This document shows positions 13,600-28,000 of a stretch of 64,000 bases of DNA, piece after piece. A program made the position numbers and the translations under genes. Each line of letters opens with the position of its first letter. The first letter of the stretch is position 1. The stretch spans positions 85,394 to 149,393 of the forward strand of contig NMRA01000404.1 in NCBI GenBank assembly GCA_002633005.1. Reading direction: 5' to 3'. The notes under the pieces are model-generated. The model worked only from the letters and a program-made list of their open reading frames with translations. It ran no database searches and was not told the DNA's origin. The DNA comes from Phoronis australis. Lineage: Eukaryota; Phoronida; Phoronidae.

Positions 13600-15235
13600 A
13601 ATAAGGCCTTACCGAGACAAATGTCGAACGTTTTTAGCACATGAGACCAGCAAGTGCTGAATGAGGCCTACTGCTTGTGCAAATTTTTAGAGCCCAACAA
13701 CAAGTTGGGAAGTTTACCCCTGTAGCCAATATCTTACACAACTGATTAACTCCATTCTGGCATTCATGGTTGGAGGGTCAGCTCTCTTTTGTTCGATGAT
13801 TGCTCTCAATATCCAAAGATCGTATCTACCCTGACTGGGCTGTGCTGCTAAAAATTAAGTTAAGTTATAACACATTTGAACATAAACTAATAGCATTTCT
13901 GAAATCTTCGTCAAATGGTGATCATGTTTAGTTTTTAAATCACCTAAATCGCCCAACTACAACAGAAGTTACGACAATCCATTCTGCCAGCTGGTTTCAG
14001 TATAACCCTTTGAAGCCTGGGAGATAATTGGCCTGCTTGTTATACAGGACAACTTAAGATTGAGCTGGGCAGTTAACAAAAAAGCAAGATGTTATTGCAC
14101 CTTCAGCACCCCTCACGTCTGGAAAAGTTGCTGAACAACAGATTATCGTCATGGAGTGCAGTTATGGATACTTTGAGCTTTGTGTTGGGAGTCATCTGAC
14201 TCTACAATAGTATCCTCATGCCCCAGAAGTTAATTTCAGAAGGGTACTTTTATGATTGATCTTGAAAATTGGCAGGTTTTGTGCTATCAAGGACAAAGCA
14301 CCATTTAGTTAGTTTTGATGATTTTAACCTATCCCTATGACACCTTGCTACATGTCTTGATTGCTGATTTGCTTGATGGGTGAATGTATTGCGTGATGGC
14401 TGTATTTGGTTGAATGTGTTTGCATGTAAAACAACCCCCCCCCCCTTGTGTTTGTGTCAGTCTTGTTTACTGCACTAATGAACAATGAACGTGAGGGGAA
14501 TGTGCTGCGCTACAATCTGAAGACATATTAATGGCTAGCAAGGGTCTTCTTATGTTTCCATCTTGTAGTACTACAAGCTGATGAGTCTACTAATGGCATT
14601 TGTAATGACTTTTGATCATCAGAAGAGATTGACTGGACTGAAGATCATTTTAGTTTCATTGGAGCATTTCCATGTCTTAGTTGAATTATTGGTTTCACAT
14701 TTAAAGTTGCTGAACCTGAGTTTGGCAAATAACGCAACTACTCTTCGAATTTAACCACCTTTTTTCTATGCTACACTTAAAAACAAGACCCAGATCTTTA
14801 TCTTTGATACAGGTGCCAAAAACACAAAGCCACATGGCCTTGCATTCTGGATCGTCTTATTTAGTTTCAGATTTATTTTCTACTCTAAAAACAATAGTAA
14901 AGAAGATTTTTATGGGTTTCAGATTAAATTCCAGTCAGTGCTATTCACTAATCTATAGGGGTAATAAAAATTATCTTCTCAGCCAAGACCATAAGCCTGT
15001 TGTTAAATTGTGTTTAGCCACCCAGTCCAGTGGGACAGCTCTATGGCCAAGGTTCACAAAGAACTGCTGTCACTGACCTTGCACGTGAATTTCAAAAAGC
15101 CTATTGTGTGACACACCTGTGATATTCAACCATTTGTAAATTCTAAGCCACAAAGGCCACTGTTTACACCCTCCAAGCCCACAATGAGAATGGAAGGACA
15201 CATTGTAAGGTTTGGGTACTTTTTGTAGTTTACAG
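13600..15235. other. no gene seen
   Basis: A 102-codon frame at 14768-15076 has no recognisable domain, and part of its sequence recurs near 24950, so it is probably repeat-derived. A run of C lies at 14440. Confidence 0.35.
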
Positions 15236-15239
15236 ATGA

Positions 15240-16125
15240 TAATTCATTTGAATGATTGTATAATATACAAAGAGTAGGGTTTAATTTGAATGATTGTATA
15301 GTATATAAAAAGTACGGTTTAATTTGAATGATTGTATAATATACAAAATGTATGGTTTAATTTGAATGATTGTATAATATACAAAAAGTACGGTTTAATT
15401 TGAATGATTGTATAATATACAAAAAGTACGGTTTAATTTGAATGATTGTATAATATACAAAAAGTACGGTTTAATTTGAATGATTGTATAATATACAAAA
15501 AGCACGGTTTAATTTGAATGATTGTATAATATTCAAAAAGTACGGTTTAATTCAGGGCTTGGAATTTTCCGCGGAAACGCGGATTTCCGCTTTTTTCAAA
15601 TGTGCTTTCCGCTTTTTTTATAAAATTTCCGCGTAAAAAAATCGGATTTGATATAAAATTTCCGCGGCAAATTCCTTTCTTACCGCGGTGTTGCAGACGA
15701 CGTGCACCTCGAAAAGCGGAAGTTGCTCTTTATGTTTCGGAGGAATGTAAATTGTCAACATTGCCGGGGCATCTGGGTCAGCGTGGTGGAATTTTCAATG
15801 GCGTCTTGTGTTATTGTTAAGCGCGGCGACAAATACTACCGCTCTGCAGCTAAAAATGTGTGGGTTGGGAGTGGACAGGCGAGCTAAAAGGACGCAGACG
15901 CATGTGGTAACGGTTTTTTTTTTTTTTTTTAGTCCCGATTTTTGTCGGGAAAGGTTCACATTGACCAATTCGAGGCTGGTTTTCAGGCATGATTTGGGCC
16001 GTAAAAGTTTCCGCGTTTTTTGTCATTGGTCATTCCAAGCCCTGTTCATTTGAATGATTGTATAATATACAAAAAGTACAGTTTAATTTGAATGGTTGTA
16101 TAATATACAAAAAGTACGGTTTAAT
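15240..16125. repeat. 38-bp minisatellite split by a TIR insertion
   Basis: Units with TTTAATTTGAATGATTGTAT and ATACAAAAAGTACGG run at 15240-15553 and resume at 16045-16125. The break is an inserted element. Confidence 0.85.
15554..16042. mobile_element. TIR element CAGGGCTTGGAAT, inserted in minisatellite
   Basis: Ends CAGGGCTTGGAAT and ATTCCAAGCCCTG. A partial second copy lies at 36433-36770, sharing the TTTCCGCGG and GTTGCAGACGACGT blocks. The clean interruption of the 38-bp array marks it as an insertion. Confidence 0.75.
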
Positions 16126-16510
16126 TTGAATTTTAACCACTGTATGCACCAAACCCGGGTGAACAACTTTAACAGGAGTACATTCTGCATACAGCTCTTC
16201 TTCATTGTGAAAGCAGAAAAGGTCGTCTGTTGAAGCAATTTCTAATTCTGACACGCAAGATGGCCAAAGTTGGTAAAATGCAATGACTTCTTTCTTTCAC
16301 AGACATTTTGTGTAGATCGTTTGAATATCCCATTGTTGAGTGCCACCTTGATATCATAATGGTTGCAGAGAATTTATAAAAAAGACTTGGAAACAATGTC
16401 ACTACAATAAATCCACAAATCAGGAAGTGTGCACCACCTGTGGGTGTTTGTTGTTCTTAAGCATATACTCTGTTTATTAAATCTGAGCCTCCTTATTGTT
16501 ATCATTTCAG

Positions 16511-16616
16511 ATGTGTCTTAGCCATGCCTTTTACTGTGTGTTAAACTTAACAGCAACTTTGTTTACATTTCTGGCTGCTGTGCACTTGGATGTTTCAAGT
16601 AAATTTTGTCCACAAG
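16511..16616 (+). CDS. receptor exon 1: start codon and signal peptide
   Basis: The ATG lies directly after an AG acceptor (TTATCATTTCAG), so a 5' untranslated exon must lie upstream; I could not place it. The first 35 codons begin MCLSHAFYCV and continue into a hydrophobic stretch (VLNLTATLFTFLAAV), a good signal peptide. The exon ends in phase 1 at a GTAAGT donor, the usual phase between extracellular modules. Cys33 just after the signal peptide matches the extra cysteine that precedes D1 in gp130. Confidence 0.7.
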
Positions 16617-19600
16617 GTAAGTTCAACAAATATCAATGTTGCCAGCTGCCATGTCATGAAGCAGGGGACCGATTACTATTGGTCCCTACAGTCTGTCGGT
16701 TTTACACACCTACTCTTAATGGTCATCTGCTTTTAGCAAAGATGAATGTGTTTTTGGTCCAGTCTTACAATAAAGAGATGAAGAAAATTACAGTAATTCC
16801 TTTTTTGCAAAATAAGTGAAGAATTACTGTCGTGAATGTAACATGTTATCTAAAGATTTTTCAGTGGTCAAATTGTAATCTGTGTTGTTGAACACAGAAT
16901 ATACACAATGGTAATGTGTGAACGTTCAACGACACAGATTATCAACGTGTTAACGTTGTGTTCAATGACACAGATTACCATTGTGTAAATGCTGTATTCA
17001 ACGACACAGATTACCTTTGTGTAAACGTGTTCAACAACACAGATTACCATTGTGTAAATGCAGTTACCAACGACACAGATTACCTTTGTGTAAACGTTGT
17101 GTTCAACGACACAGATTGCAATTGTGTAAAGGCTGTGTTCAATGATTACCATTGTGTAAACAAAGTTACAGTGATAGTCTTAACTTATTTACCACACAAT
17201 ATGGCTGCCAGAGAGTGAAATTCTTATTTTGTCAATTTTTGCAGAAAAATAGTCTATCACCTGCTTGGCTTGTATTGTGTAGATGTCATTATGTTTGGTA
17301 AAGTTTCCATTATTTGTAGTAAAATAATTGGCTTTTGAAAAATGGAGAAATGACAATTTTGGCAATTACGTACTTTGTAAATTGGAGAAGGGACCTTAGT
17401 ATGATGTACAGTTCAGCTTCTGTGTTGTTTTGTGTTTTTTATCAATGAATTTTCAATTTTGTTTTCTCCAATTCATTCCTTACTTTCATTCTTTCATTGA
17501 TTACAGTAACTTGTATAATATAGAGCCAAACAATGACAGCAGACAGTAATGAAACTTGGTCTGCAAATGGCTCATGGTTAAGACTTTGCATTGAACATAC
17601 CTTTGGTTGTTCCATTTAGATTTCATGACTGAACCTCCAGCAGTGATAGCTGGACAAGGTCTGAACCTTATGTGCAAGTTGAACGTCACTTGTCACAGAC
17701 ATGACTCGTCTAGGCTGTACATTAAATTAAGAAGGCGAAATATTTCAAAGGTAAAATCCTTAACCACTTTAGTCATGTTTTAGTCAAATGTTAGTCATAT
17801 ATTAGTCAAATTGAAAGAACCATTTTAATCATGACTGAGATGTGACTAGGGATTTTCCGTGATACATTTGATTGGATATCATTTGCATGATTTTGAAGTG
17901 GCGCTTAGTATGTCATGCTGTAAACACCCCTAAGAGATAGTGAGTCGAGTCTGAGAGGAATGAAAGATTGGTTGGGTTGGGAAGCCTCTATCCCACCTAT
18001 CTTTCCACCTGTACAGTAATTTTCATCAAGGTGACTGTAGCTAGCCCTTGGCTACCTGTTCACTCGGCTCGGTGATGTTCATTAAGATGGCTGTAGCTAG
18101 CCCTTGGTTACCTATCCACTCGGCTCAGTAATGTTCAAGTTGGCTGTAGCTAGGCCTTGGTTACCTATTCACTCGTCTCACAAAGTGTAATAAATTGCCG
18201 ATGGTATCACTCTGGCTATAAACTTTTAACTGTTTGTTTAATCTATGTAAGCAATTTTCACATTAATAATCAGAATGTGCTGTATCTTACCTTTGAACTA
18301 TCAACTTTTAACACCAACTTTTTGATAACTAAAACTAAATGTATCCTTTTCTTTCTGTAAATTCTTCAAGGCAAATGCAAAATAGGACAAAATGAAATGG
18401 CTTCTTAAAACCACTTTGAGATGAGTGGTGTTTTAACTACGGGTTAATGGTCCTGAGTAAATGTTCTTAAGCAGGACTTGATACACGAATCACTGCACAC
18501 TTAGGCAGAAAAGAATGGGTACTGTTGCAACTGCCTCTCATGTAGGAAACGTAAATTTAGTGTAGACTTTTTGTGTACTAGGAGTTCATAACCGTGATGT
18601 CAGATAACACAATTCTCGTGAGAATACCACGACTCACTATGGAGGACAACAGACAGACCCTCAGTTGCAAGGTTAATGTCACCGATCATTCAAACAATGT
18701 CAGTGATGTCGTTGCGTCCAAGCAATTGACTGTTATTGGTAAGAATTTTCACGGTATTTGTTTCAAGCCTTGTTTTAGTCTGCATGGTGGCAAGCCTTGT
18801 TTTAGTCTGTATGGTGGCGTTCTTCCTCACAGTATGGGTAAGGGAGCGGTCGTTGGGTAATTGTTTTTTCAGATATCGTCTGGGTCAGAGTAATTGACAA
18901 ATGACATCTGGAGCCAGCAAGAAAGGTTTTCACCTAATGTTAGTAACGTAGGGGCTCCTCTGGTTGCCAAATGGTCATCTGGAGGTCTGGATATGGCAGC
19001 AATCCTCTTCAACAATATGCATGAAAAGAATCCTTTACCGACATTCTCGAGCTTGGACAAATTGACGAGTTTGCAAACCCTAAAGAAACTCTCCAGCTTC
19101 AGCTGGTGTTATTGGTCTCAGTCTCGAGATTTTCTTGAGTAATCAGACGCTAAATTGACCATGCAGTAGTACTTTTAAATTTTCATTGTGAAAGTTTTTC
19201 TAAAAACTATTTAATTATAGTTTATTTCAATAGTTTGTGAAAAGTACATGTGGACAGGTTTTTTTAATTTAAAAAACACAGTCAAGAAATTTGACTTTTA
19301 CTACCAGCTAAAACTAAGTTCGCAAGATTCTGATTCATTAATTCTGCTGTGTGCCAATATAATGGAACAATTACCATGGGTCATGTACCAACATAATGAG
19401 ACAATTACCATGGGTCATGTACCAGCAGTTAAACATTGAGGAAAGACAAGTGTCATCGTACAACTGTTGACATGGGATAAGAATGCTTGGGCTGTTTGTG
19501 AATCAAGACAGTAAAAGCATGAAAATGTGTACGTTGGATTTTGGATCCAACATAAAATGGTAGTATGGGTGGAATTGATGATTTTTTTATAAAAATTAGT

Positions 19601-22600
19601 NACAATATCAGTGATGTCGTTGCGTCCAAGCAATTGACTGTTATTGGTAAGAATTTTCACGGTATTTGTTTCAAGCCTTGTTTTAGTCTGCATGGTGGCA
19701 AGCCTTAATTGTTTTAGTCTGTATGGTGGCGTTCTTCCTCACAGTATGGGTAAGGGAGCGGTCAGTCGTTGGGTAATTGTTTTTTCAGATATCATCTGGG
19801 TCAGAGTAATTGACAAATGACATCTGGAGCCAGCAAGAAAAGTTTTCACCTAATGTTAGTAACGTAAGGGCTCCTCTGGTTGCCAAATGGTCATCTGGAG
19901 GTCTGGATATGGCAGCAATCCTCTTCAACATTATGCATGAAAAGAATCCTTTACCAACATTCTCGAGCTTGGACAAATTGACGAGTTTGCAAACCCTAAA
20001 GAAACTCTCCAGCTTCAGCTGGTGTTATTGGTCTCAGTCTCGAGATTTTCTTGAGTAATCAGACGCTAAATTGACCATGCAATAGTATTTTTAAATTTTC
20101 ATTGTGAAAGTTTTTCTAAAAACTATTTAATTATAGTTTATTTCAATAGTTTGTGAAAAGTACATGTGGACAGGTTTTTTTAATTTAAAAAACACAGTCA
20201 AGAAATTTGACTTTTACTACCAGCTAAAACTAAGTTCGCAAGATTCTGATTCATTAATTCTGCTGTGTGCCAATATAATGGAACAATTACCATGGGTCAT
20301 GTACCAACATAATGAGACAATTACCATGGGTCATGTACCAGCAGTTAAACATTGAGGAAAGACAAGTGTCATCGTACAACTGTTGACATGGGATAAGAAT
20401 GCTTGGGTTGTTTGTGAATCAAGACAGTAAAAGCATGAAAATGTGTACGTTGGATTTTGGATCCAACATAAAATGGTAGTATGGGTGGAATTGATGATTT
20501 TTTTATAAAAATTAGTAAAATGTTAAACTTGAGTGTATTAAAAAAACCTTTGAAGGAAATGAGGACAACTCAGCTGTGTGGCTTCCTCTTGTGTAAATGT
20601 TTATAATAATGACCATAATTACTCTGCGCGTGTAAGCGCAGAGTACTATTGTTCCTGGGTTTTCTTCAATTTTATTATTTTTATTCTTCTTATTCTTATT
20701 CTTCTTCCGACCAACTTTGAGGCTTAATAACTCCAAATTGGGTGCAGGTACGGTCTTTAAATTCAGCATATGACTTTTGACAGTATATAAATTTTGATTG
20801 GTTATATAATCATATTCCATATTCCATCGGAAGAGGTCGTTTGGTGCAAAGGTCATAATTTTCAAAATGCTACTCCTCCTTCAGTTTGAAAGCTATATTT
20901 TTCAAATTCGGTGCACAGGTATAAGTCAACATGACAATTTAAAAAATTACTTTTCTAAGTAATCGGGTCATCCAATCAGGTAAAATAGGTTAAAGGTCAT
21001 TAGGTGCAAACTAAAATTTTGTGCTAGACACTTCAAATTGGCAGGTCTGATTGCCACAGGTAACTCAAATCGGAATCCAAAGTTTCAGGTCATTTAGTGC
21101 AAACATGGGGTCATTAGGTGCATTTTACTTCTGAAAATATGACCTTTTCGATAATCAGCAAGTATTCTGATGTGTCAACCGTTAGACAACTGTGATTCTC
21201 AGCGTTAAACATATTTTCCATGGGCTTTGCAATAATTTTCCTAAAGATGCTTAAAATGCACCGGATAAGGTCAATTAGTGCAAAGGTCATGTAACGTTCA
21301 GTATGTTACATCTCTTCCGTTTTTCAAGGAATTCTTTTCAATTTCAGCACACTGGTGTAAGTCAACATGCCAATTAAATACCCTACTTTACTTCGCAATA
21401 GGCCTAACCAATCAGAAAAAATAGGTCAAAGGTCGTTGAGTGCAAACTAAAATTTTGAGCTAGAGACTTCAGAATTACGTATCTGTTTACTAAGTGCGAT
21501 TGAGTATGAATTCTAAATTTTCAGGTCATTTGGTCACCCATGGGGTCATTAGGTGCATTTTTCTTCTGAAAGTTTGACCACTTTATTCATCTTGTATTCT
21601 GAAGTGCTTAAAGTAAAACATCTGTGATTATTAGCATTAACCACCCTTTTAATCAAGTTAACAATTACTCCCTCATTGGGGCTCATAATGCACCGGAAGA
21701 GGTCAATTAGTGGAAAGGTCATCAAAAATTTAATATGTAATTTCTTCTATAATTTTAAAGAATTCCTTTTCATATTGGTAAACGGGTTGCTGTCAGTAAC
21801 TTCCTATAATAATTCCAGTAATACGCACGCGCAGAGTCCGTTATTGTCATGCAGTGACAATAATCTTTCTAGTTCCATAATTGTTATTTGTATGCTGTGC
21901 ACTTGGTGTGATGGGAGTATGTCAATATTGTGTGTTTTTCCTATACAGAAGCACCATATCGTGCTAACATGACGTGCATCGACTACCAGTGGAGACGATT
22001 GAACTGTACATGGTCCTACCCATCCTCCTTCATGATCAAGTATACAAGACATGCAACAGTCAGATACGCAAAGTAACTAAAACAAACATATTATTCACTT
22101 ATTCAGGGTGTAAATTATGACAGTTCCCCTTTATAATTAGTGTCGACACTTGACAGATTGGTGACCAGCAGTCAGTCATTGTTTTTGATACTGTGACAAA
22201 CCAATGTTTAGACCACCGACCAATGTAAGGCTCAAAATGAGTTCTAGATCATTGCATACCATTCCTTCTAGGTCAGACAGACACTTAGTGCTGTCTTTGT
22301 TGTCCCAGATAAATCTTTCCATGTGTTCTATATCATCTCTGTGGAGAGTACACCTTATGCTTGTGTCTAGCTGTGTGCAGGGCTGTTTACCAACCGCCAG
22401 ACCATTGTTAATCACGTCTGTTTCGTCACCATGCTGCTAAATTGTTTTCCTAATTAAGAATTTTTGAAAAGCAAATCATTATTTAGATGGTGTGTGTAAC
22501 TCCATTTTGGTAATCTTGGTATTGGGTTACGACAGGTAAAAGCCTCTCCCCCCGTGGGGCAAAATGCATACACTGGGGACAGGATAGTTTTTTTGCCCCA

Positions 22601-25015
22601 AAACAATAGGCCATGCCTTTAATGGAAAGTTAATTTGTATCACAGCCATGGGAAATCTTAGTTAATTTGGACCACGGGCATGGAAAATCTTAGTTAATTA
22701 TGATCACAGGCATAGAGAATCTTTTGAAGTGTTTTGATGTGTAATACTGTGCACCTGGTTATTCATTAACATCAAACCTGAGTGTTTGGAACAAACTATC
22801 ATGCAGTAATAAGCTTAAGTTTTATGCAAAAGGATGTGAAGTTACACTTGTAATGTACTTTATCTTGAAATCAACGTTATTACGTCGCATGTTGTTCAAC
22901 AAGTAAAGGTGAAGGAAGTCAGTGTCCGTGTTAGCGCAGTCATATTACACATTGATTGGTTTTACCTCCTGGTCTGGGCATCTGATCACTGCACTGTATT
23001 GTACTAGTCTGGGCATCTGATCACTGCACTGTATTGTACTAGTCAACTCGAAGATAGTTAGATAAGCACTGCAATGATAGTTAATTACTTGGCGAAATAA
23101 ATTTCGCCAAATATGTTGCTCTTCCACTAAGTTTGTTTTTTTTTTTTGTTTGTTCGCACGATACAGGTCGCAATTTTTCGTCCGATCATCACGAAATTTA
23201 CACATAACACGTACTTCCGGAAGTACTGGAAGCCTATTGTTTTTCGTCAAAATCGGATCCAAGATGGCGGCTGTGGCGGCCATTTTGTTTCCATTTAAAG
23301 GTTCAAATGCTTCTGGAGGCTACAATTTTTTACGTAAACGGCTAAGAATCGGCACAATAAATTGACCGGAAGTTTGCTACAAGTATGCCGGAAATTGTTC
23401 TTTTCCGGTTAAAGATGGCGGAAATATCGGCGATCGCGCATGCGCACCTCGATTTTGGCCTAAAAACGTTTTCTCCTGTAGAGGGCGCATTATCAGACCA
23501 ATTCCTTCGAATTTCTACAGGTATTAGTTTCTTATGACATGCTATTATACAAAACCAAAAAACCGGAAGTTGCTTTCAAGATGGCGGATCTGGCGCATGT
23601 TGACCCATTTTCAGTCGTGCTGGAGTGCGGGAAGAGAAAAGGACGTGATTTTTTGCATGTGGATTCTTTAAAGTATTTTCTTTCAAATGGCCTGTAACTG
23701 TTTTTTCTTCAGACTTACCGTTTTCGAGTTATTTGACTTTGAATTTCTTAAAAAAAACTCAAAATTTCATTTTTTCGAAAAATTTACGGAATTAGGCGAT
23801 ACCATCAGTTTAGATAGAATTTTGAACGGGCTTTCAGATGTTTTCCATTTTTCGCTAGGACGTCTACTTTTCGAGTTATTTGAGATTTTCTGATAACGCT
23901 GTTCCTTTGTTGAGCGCTCTTGCTGCATTGATGTTGGTTTATCCTCTATTGAAGTAGATTGTAGCCTATTTCTTATTGATTTATGACATCTAAGTTCGTC
24001 ATATGAATGTTGTGATGTTGTTCATCATCGCCACCACCATCATCATATTCGTCATCATCGTCATCATCTTCGTCATCATCTCCGTCATTGTCTTTTCCGT
24101 TAATTTCGCCAAGTGTCGCTCAAGACTGTAGCCTTTTTCTTACTGATTTCGGACTTCTACGTTCGTCATGTGTATGATTGTTCATCCTCGCCACCATCGT
24201 CGTCATATTCGTTATCTTTGTCATCATCTTTATCGACATCTTTTTGGTTAATTTCGCCAAGGTTCGCTCCTCGGAGCGCTTTCATTTGTTTGTTTCTCTT
24301 TCAGCGACGATATTAGTAATGGTTATGCCAAGTGTGATAGGTACACCAACTGGACAGACCATGACAGGTTCTTCTTCAGTTGTGAGATCTTTGGCAGTTA
24401 TTACGATGCATCTGCTCCGTACAGCCTAAAGGTTACCATAACGATTAAAAAAATTAATCACACCACGAGGTACAACTACAATGTGGGCTTGTCCAAGGTC
24501 AGGATCAGTAAGTAGGTCAAGGGTCAACAGCACTGATGGCAGTGAGTTTTTTAGCCTTGTAGACATTATTAAATCAGAGGTGAAGAGTTTGGTAGTCTGT
24601 TTCTTTAATGACCTTAGACATTACAGCATTGTCCATTTTCATTAAGCTCTATAGTTCGCTAGGGGTTAGCTAGAGGTCAGCCAGAGGTCAGCTAGAGTTC
24701 AGCCAGAGGTCAGCTAGAGTTCAGCCAGAGAAGGAAATGAAGTAAGCAAATGACGACGAGTTAAATTTAAATTATCCTATGTATCAAAGTAATGTACGGG
24801 ATTTAATAAGCAACTGAAACGTGTTATTATTTTAGTGAAGAATGCATATTTTGCCTGTGTGTTTTGCTACAATTTGGTCATTGTTTTGGGAATAACATTC
24901 TGCCTGGGCTTGGCTATTCAATTATCCATAGGGAGTAGTGAAACAATTATCTTCTCAGCCAGGACCATAAACTGTTTGTTAAGGCATGTTTAGTTACACA
25001 CTCCAACTGAGACGG

Positions 25016-25074
<59 letters not shown>

Positions 25075-28000
25075 NTAAGTCACTATGGGGACTAGTTACC
25101 CCCTCCAAGCCCAAAACGACTATAATAACTGGATAAGGTTCACTCGCAAAAAACACAAAGTTCTGACTCAAAGAATGTGGCCATCATCTGCCATCAGACA
25201 ACAAGTCACATTTTCTTACCTCAGATTCTGCAGATTGAGAACTGTTGTATTTTTGTGCATTGATTCAAAAACTTTATATATTCCAGCAAAAGTGCATAAA
25301 ATGGAGGCTGTGACAGCCAGGCCTGTGTCCAGTGACACTGTTGAGTTATCCTGGAACTTCCAATTTTACTACGAGCCTTTATTGAAGTTCAAAGTGCAAT
25401 ACAATGCTTCCAGGTGGAATACCGAAGCAGTTTCCATGGTGAGTACAATATATCCTGATGGAAGACTCCAGCAGTTACCATGGTGAGTACAATATATCCT
25501 GATGAGAGACTCCAGCAGTTACCATGGTGAGTTCAATATATCCAGATGGACGACTCCAGCAGTTACCATGGTGAGTACAATATATCCTGATGGAAGACTC
25601 CAGCTGTTACCTTGGTGAGTTCAATATATCCAGATGGAAGACTCAAGCAGTTACCATGGTGAGATTAAAGACTGACCTGATTCGTGAATTAAGTGTCTAT
25701 CAGACAGTGTCTCCATTGTGTCCCTTCAATTCGTTTCAGTTCTATCAGACTTCGGAGTACGATCGAATAAAATCAGTGAACATTTCTGGCCTCGTCCCAT
25801 ACACCCAGTATACATTCTGTGTGACAGCTCAGCCAAACTCACCTGCTGCCCTCTATTGGAGTAATCCTAGTAATGTGGCTAGGGTGACAACACCTGCAAC
25901 AGGTTTGTATTTGAAATATTTACACCAAATGTAAGTAAATAATAGAGAAATAATTGGTAAATGTTTAGCCGATCAAGTGTATACTCAGATGTCTAGTGAT
26001 GAGGTATTTGCCACTAATATGATGCAATTTGATCCTAAAAATAACAATAGAAATGCCCAGTCACATCACATTTTCAAATATTTTGCTGGTCTTGGACTAT
26101 GTCAGGTAATCACGCTGTATCTCCTAATATCCCCATAGGAACTTGGTGAGATTTGGTATATGTGTTTCTATGAAGCTGGTAACAGATGACAGAGAATTTC
26201 AGATGAATCCAACTATCTGTGTGCCACCTAGTGGGAATTTTTAAATTAGTTTTTTACTTTTACCTCTGTATCTTCAAAGGACCTCAATGTATTTATCAGT
26301 GAGATGACGCTATCCTCTCATTTTCGGTCGGATTTGAGGTACTCTGCACCTTCTAGTGGCCATTTTTACTGTTGCAGGGTCTGTTTTTGCCGTCGACACT
26401 TCTATCAACCAAAACACTATAAGGATGACTGTGAAAATTGGTGTATGTGTTCTTAGTGCGAAGAGGATGGTTGACGATGCCTTTGCGGCAATTTCAAATA
26501 CTGTGGCGCCTCCCAGTGGCATTTTGTTTTTTTGCAACAGCTGGATTTCCTAAACCCACTGCGGGATCTTTATTAAATTTAGCAAGTGTATTTGCATGAA
26601 GTTGACTACGGATGACGACGACTTTCAGATGAATGTGACTACCGGTGTGCCTCCTAGTGGCAATTTCGTTTTTTTACATTTACCACTGTGGTCCTCACCC
26701 GATTTTCATGAAATTTGGCATCTATTAGTGAGATGACGCTACCCTCTTATTTTCAGACAGGTATTTTGCATCACTTAGTCCCCATTTTGCATCACCTAGT
26801 GCCCATTTTTTACTGTATTCTAGTCTGTTATTTGGCATCTGTCCTTCTATCTACCAAACCACTCCAAAAAACATAATATGATTTTAGATTTTTAAATTAT
26901 AAACTTTGGTTACGGAATGAAGGTAAACAACGGTGCATATTGATATACTCGGAATAATTTACTAAACGCTGATCATAATTATGGTAAAAATTGCCGAACT
27001 TAGGACAGCGAAAAAATAATCATTTTGAACCTGTCCAAAATTTTAGAAATCGGCAATATTAGCTGTCTGAAATTTTGAGAAATATGAGAAAGACGACAAA
27101 ATTGACGGTTACATATCTTGAAATTTATGAGTTCGGCTGATGACAATGTTTCAATGTGTGGCTTTACAAATTTTAAACAGCGGTGCATATTTGTGATCAT
27201 TATTACTAGCCGCACAGATTTGTCTTTTTTAATATAACTAGCCGTGCAGATTTGTCATCATTATTACTAGCCGTGCAGATTTGTGGTCGTTATTGCTGAC
27301 GAGAAATTCACATGATGTCCTCAAAAACATAAACAGCAAGGTTACTGTCTCTGAACACAATCGACTTCACAAACTTTGTGATAGGAAATTTTGTCGTGTA
27401 ACACACCTTGACTGATTATTCGCAATATCCATTGGTGCTCAACGTCTTCACGTTTAATTGTTCACAAACCAAACACAGCCGACTCAACTAGAGTAATTGT
27501 AACCGTGGTTTGTTTCTGGGGCAGCGCGTGCGACATACTTATGAGTCACATGTCACTCAAACTGATTACCGAAACAGCTTTCCCATCATCGAGATTCATG
27601 TAAATAAGGTCCCCGCCGTCTTAGCTCGGTTACATTTCTGGGCATTAATTATTTGACAATTATAGAGCTGTTGCTTTATGCAACGGGTATATTCAATCAT
27701 TATTTTGGATGGAAACCTCATATGACTCAGATTTTGTCAAGCTCAATGTCTCACTTCAACAATTCACTGACAAATGGTACCCATCTCAGTGGCAGATTTA
27801 GAGGGGGGCCAAGGGGGCCATGGCCCCCCTAAAACTGTGCCAGATTCCATTTGGCAATTCGGGGTGCGAATGTCTTATGGGCAAAATCCTGGCTAATACC
27901 CTGCCCTGGCCCATCACCCCTCTAAATAAGAATCCTGGATCTACCCCTGCAGCTAGTGATGGTCACATCTTATGTAAAGGTAACCATGTGTGGCAGAAGG

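Noticed and set aside
14768-15076. 102-codon frame
   Set aside because: No domain, no splice support, and part of it recurs near 24.95 kb, suggesting repeat DNA.
15602-16053. Basic-rich frames, also at 36387-36662
   Set aside because: They lie inside two copies of a TIR element and share no coding-like conservation.
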